Positions 56,230 through 64,000 of a stretch of DNA of 64,000 nt are shown here, in pieces. The notes under the pieces are model-generated. The model made no database searches. It was not told the DNA's origin and saw nothing but the letters and a program-made list of their open reading frames with translations. The number at the start of each line of letters is the position of its first letter. Position 1 is the stretch's first letter. The stretch is from Triticum aestivum (Eukaryota; Streptophyta; Magnoliopsida; Poales; Poaceae), in the NCBI RefSeq assembly GCF_018294505.1, contig NC_057814.1, positions 38,367,293 through 38,431,292 on the forward strand, read 5' to 3'. Position numbers and translations under genes: made by a program.

Positions 56230-56404
56230 TTGCGGGTCGGACGCGTTTGCGGGGTTTGGTCGGGAAGGATTTTTCACGCCGACCCGTATTTTGGCGGTTA
56301 TTTTGCGGGTCACGGCTTTTTACGGGGTCTGCCAGAGATGCTACGAGGAATAAAACACATCACGCCTGTATAGTATTGCTCTAGATCACATATCAACTAA
56401 TTCA

Positions 56405-56645
56405 GCAGAGACTTCAGTTGTCCACTCTGAGTGTGAAGAGTTCTTGCATGTATGTCGTCTGTCATGTGGATAGGAGACCTGGTCATGTTTATCATTAAAA
56501 TATTCTATGTATGTTTCCAATGTATTACTGCATGGCGCCCACTTTGAGTGGTGATTGTCACACCCTATATCATACGGGGAGTCACACGGGTAACATCGTC
56601 ACATGAAGAGGGAGAGGAGTCGGAGAACAAAGATGAGGAAGCTGG
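56405..56645 (+). repeat. duplicated non-coding block, copy 2
   Basis: Counterpart of 53449-53720. It begins just after the Harbinger-like element, so the element lies between the two copies. Confidence 0.8.
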
Positions 56646-56809
56646 AGCGCAGTCACATGCCACGCGGTAGTGTGCAAACTTTGAACATTTAGGGTACCCA
56701 CCTACCCTCCTTCATTCAACCAAATTAACCAAGTTTTCAAAAGTGATACTGGATTATGTGAAATACTAGAATATTCATGTGACCAAACCGATCCATTATT
56801 AGGTCCAAC

Positions 56810-57400
56810 GCAATTTGCCATGGTGAGTTTCTCAAACCCTGCAGCATGGCAATCCCATCATCCTTTTATCCCTCCTGCTACATCATTTTCTTCATGCACG
56901 ATCATTCTTATCCAGACTTATTTTTCATTTTCTTCTACGAGCCCTAAGAACATCCCTCCACTGCTTTTGCCAAAGGGGTTGGCAGCTGGCAGACCTTGCT
57001 TAAACTGACAGCAAAGCACCAATACGACAATCCTGGAGAATGCATGGGAAAGCACTTGCTTGGAGACATGTCAGTTCACCATTGCTTGTCCTGGATTTGC
57101 TACATGAGCAGACAGTGTGCATCATTATTGTTAGATAATGGTTTCCCTATGGGATAAAATTATGTCTACAGTGTCAAAAATTTCAACCAAGAGTTAGTGC
57201 GATATTGATGTTTAATGGTCGAATAAAGTCACCAGAGGACCAATTGTGGAAGACATGATAACATTATAGATGCGTTCTCCAGCCTATTTTTAGAATGAGA
57301 ATATATTATATATTCTTTGTTCTCCCTAGCTACTACTCCCCCTAGTCAAAATTCCATATGCTTGTTCTAGCACTCCTGAAGTAGCATATCTTCAGGGATA
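56810..57400 (+). repeat. duplicated block related to the DNA upstream of the potassium transporter
   Basis: Collinear with 63395-64000: shared words include TCATTTTCTTCA, CACGATCATT, TTTTGCCAAAGGG, GACAGCAAAGCAC / GACTGCAAAGCAC and GTAGCATATCTTC. Same orientation, about 6.6 kb apart. Confidence 0.8.
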
Positions 57401-57490
57401 AACCAACATGTACCAAAAAATAGATGATTCTTGTCTGGTGTGATGGAAGTTTTACATAGATGAGCATGCAGGCAATTTATAATTATAGCC

Positions 57491-57873
57491 ACAGTTTTTT
57501 TTAGAACAAAGACGCCAGCGGCGTCCGGCTTTAAATTAATAAAGCCCACAACTATGCAGAGTAACAATCCACAAACAACAACCCCTCAGGCCACGCATGA
57601 GACAAACAGGGTTCTAAGCCAAAAGGCGGCGAGCATTACATGACCAGCAGGTCGATACAGAGCACACATGCTCGCGGTAACAAAAGTGACCACCCTCCCT
57701 AGGCGGTGGCCGCAGGCTCCCTAGCCGACGCATAGACTTGCTTGAATCTTTCTTGGGCATGCTGCAACATCTCAGAATCGTTTCGCCTCCCCAACGGAGT
57801 CCATTGCTGTAAAAAAAGGTTGCATTTGAAGATGACATTAGCCGGATGCGACGCGAAGATGCCTTCGATGGTA
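57491..57873 (-). pseudogene. LINE ORF2 C-terminus and 3' end (truncated)
   Basis: Minus strand: a frame from 57873 reads IFASHPANVIFKCNLFLQQW, continues to SEMLQHAQERFKQVYASARE and stops at TAG 57721-57719. A 3' UTR with AATTTAAAGCCGG follows and ends in an A run (57500-57491). This is the typical end of a plant LINE second ORF, downstream of the reverse transcriptase. The 5' side is cut at the Stowaway. Confidence 0.65.
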
Positions 57874-58131
57874 CTCCCTCCGTTTCAAAATAACTTAAGT
57901 TCTAGGATTTTTCTAAGTCCAACTTTTAAAGTTTCCCCAACTCTATACGTAGGGAAAATCTGTAAAGATCTACCATATCAAATATATGTAATATGAAAAT
58001 ACATTTCATAATGAATCTGATGATGTAAATTTGGTTATGTAGATAATGATATATATTTATATAGATGGTCAAACTTAACGAAGTTTGACTTTGGACAATC
58101 TTAGTACTTCAGTTACATTGAAACAGAGGAG
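57874..58131. mobile_element. Stowaway-type element, 258 bp
   Basis: Starts CTCCCTCCGTTTCAAAATAA after TA (57872-57873). Ends AAACAGAGGAG, with the right TA changed to CA. Internal sequence CAAACTTAACGAAGTTTGACT is typical of Triticeae Stowaway/mariner MITEs. Confidence 0.75.
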
Positions 58132-60210
58132 CAAATCACACGGTCTTAGATACAACGAGAAAAAGAAAACAATAGCACTGATAAGTTATGGCCTCCATTC
58201 TCCATATTTCCCCTTTTCAGTACTAGTTGTTCCCAAGTTCCCCTCGTCTCATGTGGCCTTTTTGGCTACAGGGGCGTGAGAAATCATGGACCAAACATTT
58301 GGAATACGGTTGAAATTCTTTCTAAGTTAGATTTGTCTATTTTTAGCAATGACGCCTATGTGGCAGAAGCACAGTATACACATAAAAATGTCATTGCTTT
58401 GTCCTCATCCAGTTGTAGACTGATCTCATCCAGTTGTGATCGACATTGGAAAGTCTATGAGGATTTGGTCCTGGGATCATCAGCGCTAGATATAATAAAG
58501 CATTATTGGTTAGACTGAACTCAAGTCCTGTTTATAAACAACAGAGAAGTTCAGCATGCAGTCTGATTTTCATTGTTACTGTGAGTTGTGAATACAGAAA
58601 AACTATGGTACATCTTGCATTGCATCATTGCAAATTTGCAGTGCTCCAAAAGCTGGAGAAAGGCAGGTAACCTTCTCCTCACAAAGGATGAGGATGGAGT
58701 TCAATGTAATCCCGCACTATCAAAAAGCTAAAAGATGATTCTTCTTTCGACTCTTCAAGATCTCAATGAGTACATAATTTGAGAAGCCAACACGTGCAGA
58801 TTTATGAGGATCAACTGAGCATCATCATGTCGGCCAAGAAGGGTAGGTGCAGAGTGGGAAGAATTATGTAGGGCCTGCCAATAATTGAAACCAATTTCCC
58901 ATTCATTTGGATATAATTGATCCGATTAGGTTTTACGAAACTGGGAAGTCCAATCTTAGTAGGAGCAAGAATTCCGCACTATAAAACACAGTTTTGTTAG
59001 CACTACTCTTTAACTATGGCATAGAACAGGGCATGTGTCATAATTGATTTTAGAGGGAGAAAAACATAAATTTAGAGGAAATCCAGGATGAAACAAACAT
59101 AAAAAATTACGGAAAAGCTCTAATAATCAGAAAATATAAGAATTAACTCAAACCTACCTGAAAGCCATGGAAACAACTTAGAATTAACAAAATAAAAACT
59201 AAGAAAACATGCTAATAGCAATACTGTTATCCTGCATATGGGACAATTTGGCTAGCTACCTAAGCTTCATGTTGGAACTTCAAAACTATGGCCTGAAGGT
59301 TTAACTTTTCTACAAAAAGCTTTTCTTTTCCTGGAACTTCGATATATGTTCGGGGATTAATTAAAGATGAAACTCCCAAGTTGACCAATCCTATATGAGT
59401 GTTGAGATCCATGTTTCAACTTTCTACAATTTTTGTCAAGGCTAAGCTAATCCGTTTAAATTTGATTATTTTTCTCTGGATGTGTGGGTTCGAAGGTTTT
59501 ATATATATACAAGAAGTTACCACCGACCTCTACATCACTTGTATATATAATTGATGCACATAGATATATTTAACTGAAAAGAGTTACCACCAAGTCATTT
59601 CTCACAAAAAGAAATTAAGAAGCAAAACACTCAAGTGATACAAAAGCAAGCATCACAGAGTCTATAAGAAGTTGTAATCCAAAGAAAGCAGAAGAAGCAC
59701 CTGTTACCATCTCTAAGTAAATGCACCAAATAGTCAATGTATTTCGTCCCTCCACATGTTGTAATAGGAACTATGTATGACACCAATTGGTATCCATGCC
59801 AATAACCTGAAAAAAATCCTGATAAAGACCAGTTCATTGCAGCCCACAATGGGTGGCGAAGTCATCATGACCAACATAAATTACCCACAACCACAAGAAT
59901 TAATATGCTATACCAGAGAGCAATTTTTCAAGTATATCAGAAACAAATGCCATGATTGGGGTGGCGAAGAAATTTGGAAGCAATATTTTGAGCTGAAAGT
60001 TTCCAGAGTAACCGACACTCTTAAGTTATGGTTACAAAAGCTTACCTTCCGCAGCATATATACATCCTTTATTTCATGGCAACCTTCATACTGAGGTTTA
60101 CTTACAAACGCCATTGTGTCGCTACTGCAGGTAGCTGAAACAACCGAAAACCAGAACGACTTATTGGCACGCACCGCGTCATACATATGGAAGTGCGTGC
60201 AAGCGTAGCG
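58132..60210. other. no gene seen; 3' flank of the potassium transporter
   Basis: AT-rich with scattered short ORFs lacking domains. The last 100-150 bases probably hold the transporter 3' UTR. Confidence 0.5.
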
Positions 60211-62694
60211 TCAGGCCTTGTAGAGCATGCCGATCTCGACGCGCTGCTGCAGGGGGATCCCGAGAGCTGGCAGCGCGGACCGGCACGTGCTGTGCAGGAA
60301 CTCGTAGAAGCCAAGCAGAATACGGTCGAAGAAGCCCGTGTCTTTGCCGATGTGGAACCTCATCTTGCCCCTGACGTGCACCACCCCAGCCTCCCTCGCC
60401 TCCTCAAGCAGAGCCACCTCCTCCTCCTCCTCGGTGATGTAGTCCCGCAGGGCGCCCACCACCAGGCCGGTGAGTTCATCCTCCTCAGAGTCGAGCGGGT
60501 CAGCGTAGCCATACTGTATCGTGCACCCATAAACTCCATTGGGTCCAAGCCGCCGGATGGCCACACGGTCCTTGGCATCGACCTTGGCCACCAGGAGGTA
60601 CCGGAGTGTGAGGAAGATGGTCACCTTGTGCAACGACCGCAAGTTCCTGATGTAGTGCGCGAGCACCGGCGTGAGCCAGTCCTGCATGTTGCTATAGAAG
60701 AAGCAGAGCCCGGGGATGCGGTGCACGTCAGGACCAGCGAGGAGCTCACCAAGCCGCTCGAGTGTCACCTTGTTCGCCATCTCGTACTCGGCTTTCCTCT
60801 GTCTACCGTAGTACCAGCCGAACATGATCAGTGCCAACAACAATGACACTGCAAACGGCATCCACCCACCTTTGAGGATCTTGGTGCACACTGCGCTCAC
60901 GTAGGTGCCCTCGAGGATCAGGAACGGCACGAAGTAGAGAGCCACAAGCACCACATGTGTGTCCCAGATGATGAGCATCACCAGGGAGAGCAGGATGGTG
61001 GTGATCAGCATGACCATGATGACTACCACCCCGAACGCGTTTCCAATGTTCTTGCCATCGCCGAAGCCGAGGATGGCACCAACACAGAACAGCATGAGTA
61101 TATAGTTGGTTTCCGGCGAGTATACCTCCCCTTCCTTGTTCCTGGAGGTGTGCACCACCTTGACACGGGGGAAGTAGTCGAGGGCTACCGACTGCTTGAT
61201 GACAGAGAAGGTGGCTGAGATCAGCGATTGACTTGCCACGATCGCTGCCAGCGTCGCAATGACAAACATGGGCCAGTACACGGGACGCGGCACAAACTTG
61301 TAGAACCCGTCGCTGAAGTCATTGACGTTGTTGATCAGGTACGCCGTCTGCCCAGCGTAAGTGAGCACGAGGGAGGGGTATATGCTGGTGAGGAACGCGA
61401 TCTGGATAGACCTCTTGCTAAAGTGTCCAAGATCCGCAAACATGGCCTCGGCACCTGCATGAATCAAAACGGTAAGTCTGTCAATGGAGGACATTACAAC
61501 GGACTGTGAACACAGAGAAAAGCTTAATGTACATGCCCGTGATGCAGAGAACGGTCCCACCGAGCAGCTGCCAGCCCCTTTTCTGGTTGGTGATGAAGAA
61601 CATAACGATGTAGTGTGGCGACAAGGCCTTGAAGATGCCAGGGTAATAGCGCCAGATGCTGTAGATGCCGATGATCGGTGTGGTGAACGTCCACACTGCC
61701 ATGATCGGTGAGAATATGAAACTCACTTTGGACGTGCCGTACTTCTGTAGCAGGAAAAGCCCAATGAGGATCGCCGCAGACAGTGCCTCCACCACAGCTG
61801 TAAAAATTAATTTAATTCCAGACACACAATTAAGCACGATCTTGTCCCAAACTCCCAACTAAGATATCCACTACTACGGACTAACTGCATACGTTTACTG
61901 ACGGATGGGAAAGGGCCTCTCAGTCCATCTATTGCAGACAAGACTGAAATAGCAGGTGTGAGAATGCCATCTCCAATTAGCATACACATGCCCAATATAG
62001 CAGTGAGGAGCAGCAGCCTCCTAGCGACAATGCTGCGCTCGATGAATCTCCTCAGCCTGCTTGGCCTTCTGGTCACAGCAGGGTGAGTCGAGACCAGATC
62101 CTCTTCTTCAATGTAAATCTTTTTGGACGGGAGGATGCCAATGTTGGCATGCTGGCACAGCAGAGAATACATGGCAAATGTGCCACCTGCATGAGAAAAA
62201 TAACTCCGATCAAGTTGAAAATCAAGAAATATATGGTCTGGTTTATCTACCGTTGACAGCTTGGGAGAATCTCTGGTTAATTCTATCACCTTCACCATGA
62301 TCATCAGCATTCAGAGCTATGCATATGTACTTGATGACACCGATCAGGGTCAGGGTCCAGAACATGATGCTGTATATCCCGAGGTAGTCTTCCTCAGTGG
62401 GATTGGTCAGATTCATCGACGGATAAACATAGAGAGGTGAAGTGACGAGGCCACCGAAGACAACACCCAGAGTCTTGTAAGCTAGGACCAGATCTTGGTA
62501 GAACCCCTTCTTCTGCAGGAAAGACAGATTTAAACCGAGTGGTGTGAAGGCATACAATTATTAATGATTACTGTTTTAAATGAACAAATTAATCACTAAA
62601 AAGGGGAACAAATTAACTTGTATCGTATTGCTGTCTCACAATCACATACCTTGTCATCTCTTCCCACTTCAACGTCCATTGAGACTGTTGCCAT
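60211..62694 (-). CDS. HAK: HAK/KUP/KT potassium transporter, five exons
   Basis: Exons: 62694-62650, 62512-62290, 62186-61893, 61797-61537, 61454-60211. All joins keep frame and give 688 residues ending MLYKA, near the 700-800 usual for the family. Introns are GT-AG except the last (61536-61455), which reads GC...AG. The product is a multi-span membrane K+ transporter of plasma membrane or tonoplast. Family motifs seen: GVVFGGLVTSPLYVYPSMN (first membrane segment), LNADDHGEGGTFAMYSL, LGMCMLIGDGILTPAISVLS, FADLGHFS with YPSLVLTYAGQTAYL, FGVVVIMVMLITT, and the cytosolic C-terminus with VHVRGKMRFHIGKDTGFFD. It most resembles grass HAK19/HAK20-type proteins from memory. An in-frame upstream ATG at 62805 would add 37 residues. 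No break was found. It is the only host gene here. Confidence 0.92.
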
Positions 62695-63394
62695 TTCAAT
62701 CTGTGTGGGACAGCAGAGCTTGGATGAATCCTTGGAACCTTGGCCCTCAGAAGCAGTCCGGCCCACGGATAACAATGTTGAGAGGTTGCAGTACTTATAG
62801 AACATAGAGATAGAGAACACGAGCCTCCATAGCTCCCCTAAAAAGGAAGAAAAAAAACAGAACAGGGGTAGAGGCGGGGCCTGCAAATTCCCCAGCCAAA
62901 ATATGCCCCCACCAGCAGATGCCACAAGCCCCACTGCTTCACTAGTAGCTAAAAGCTGGAGTATATTTTAGTTTTTAGTTACAGCATATTGCTATGAAGA
63001 GGATGTCAAACCCTGCTTTGGAGCTTCTAAAATGCACCTGAGAATTGAAGTCTTGCATTCTCGGTGTCGTTCACGATGTATATGAAGATTAGATCTATAG
63101 TATATTACCTCGCGGCTCAAATCTGCCTGTGCACACCTCCTTAGGTTGTCTCGACATAACCTGGCCATGAGGAGTATGAAGATCAAGGATCGATACAACA
63201 TGCATCCACCAACTCATCCAAGAAAATTATATATTAATGATAACAATCAAGGTAGATTGATCATAATCATGTTGTATGACTCATAGTGGTCTTTAGAAAA
63301 ACATAGTGCAATCATGTTGTAGCTTATGCAATCCAAAAGAGAGACTTATACTTCATCATAGCAGTAGAATATATGGTTAGAAGCAATAGCTATT
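62695..63394. other. 5' region of the potassium transporter
   Basis: Contains the probable 5' UTR (CT-rich on the gene strand) and promoter. No clear TATA box was identified. No other gene. Confidence 0.5.
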
Positions 63395-64000
63395 GGCCCA
63401 TGGTGGGTTCCTGAAACTCTTCAGCAATCCCATCCTCTTTTTATCCCCTGCTAGATCATTTTCTTCAAGCACGATCATTTTGATCCAGACTTGTTTTTCT
63501 TTTTATTTTCTCCAAATATAAGAACACGTCTCTGATTATTTTGCCAAAGGGATTGACAGCTGACAGGCCTTGTATTAAAGCAGGTGACTGAACTGACTGC
63601 AAAGCACTAACACAAAAATCCTAGAGGATAAATGCGAAAGCATTTGTTGGGACACTTGTCAGTTCATCATTGCTCACCCCACATGTGCAACACGAGCAAG
63701 ACAATGAGCATCGTTAATTCGTTGTTGACATAAAAAAGGGTTTTTTCCTATGGGGATAAAAAAACTCGCACGTCGCATATAAACACCTATAGCATCATTT
63801 TTCCTCTTAGATGTGATATTGTTGCTTAATGGTGGAATAAAGTGACCACACTAACACTGGCAAAGATATGTTAAAAAATATAGATATGATTCCAGACCTA
63901 TTTTGCACAGGCGAATATATATTCTTTGCCATTGCTAGGTGCTACACCCAACTTCATACGCTGGTTCTATCACACCAAAAGTAGCATATCTTCCGAGAAC
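63395..64000 (+). repeat. duplicated block upstream of the potassium transporter
   Basis: Counterpart of 56810-57400, extending to the window edge, with several indels. No coding sequence. Confidence 0.8.

Larger units (their letters stand above)
54611..56341 (-). mobile_element. PIF/Harbinger-like TIR element, 1.7 kb, with passenger gene
   Basis: The left end GCATCTCTAGTAGACCCTGT and the inverted right end GCATCTCTGGCAGACCCCGT form imperfect inverted repeats of about 45 bp rich in CCGCAAA. GCATCTC-type ends fit PIF/Harbinger relatives in grasses. The target duplication is not clear. No DDE transposase is seen. It carries a GRF-zinc-finger-like gene on the minus strand and a nested MITE. Confidence 0.6.

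Noticed and set aside
60187..60846. ORF of 219 codons on the plus strand
   Set aside because: Exact antisense shadow of the transporter's last exon.

Overview
The window looks like repeat-dense DNA from a large grass genome, most likely Triticeae (wheat, Aegilops, rye or barley group). This rests on sequence content: nested LTR retrotransposons, CACTA elements with (T)ACTAATGGCGCACC-type subterminal repeats, Stowaway MITEs with CTCCCTCC termini, and a single spliced host gene in 64 kb. No bacterial operons, rRNA genes or CRISPR arrays were seen. No database search was run; all family names come from recognised motifs.

Layout. 1-5541: 5' part of a Ty3/gypsy element on the minus strand (2.7 kb LTR, tRNA-Met type PBS, an extra coiled-coil ORF before gag, then gag-PR-RT open to the left edge). 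5542-12855: low-gene DNA with small Stowaway MITEs, a 2.6 kb non-autonomous Helitron and a 2.3 kb CACTA-like element. 12856-20866: an Athila-like Ty3/gypsy element carrying only gag and protease, whose 3' LTR is interrupted by an inverted LTR of the same family. 20867-27335: a GC-rich retroposon-like insertion with a long target duplication, a copia gag remnant split by a 1.1 kb hAT element, and unassigned sequence. 27336-44695: a Ty1/copia element with 121 bp LTRs and a perfect 5 bp duplication, split inside pol by a 12.7 kb CACTA transposon that has its own TCG duplication. 44696-53448: unassigned DNA, a copia-LTR-like block, an ORF1-only LINE with a perfect 14 bp duplication, and a long foldback hairpin. 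53449-58131: duplicated non-coding blocks, a Harbinger-like element carrying a GRF-zinc-finger gene and a Tourist-like MITE, a LINE 3' end and a Stowaway. 60211-62694: a five-exon HAK/KUP/KT potassium transporter, minus strand, apparently intact. Its upstream DNA (63395 to the right edge) recurs at about 56810-57400.

How the parts relate. The only cellular gene is the potassium transporter. Everything else coding belongs to mobile elements, and insertion order can often be read from target duplications: CACTA into copia, hAT into copia gag, LTR into LTR, LINE into an older repeat, MITE into the Harbinger-like element. The large CACTA holds a TNP2-type transposase, a second multi-exon En/Spm-type ORF ending in a Ulp1-like region without a visible catalytic Cys, and a small viroplasmin/RNase H1-N-like protein. 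Seven frame breaks in the Athila-like, copia and CACTA reading frames are each explained by one missing base, six of them in short homopolymers. That pattern could be biological decay or base-calling error.
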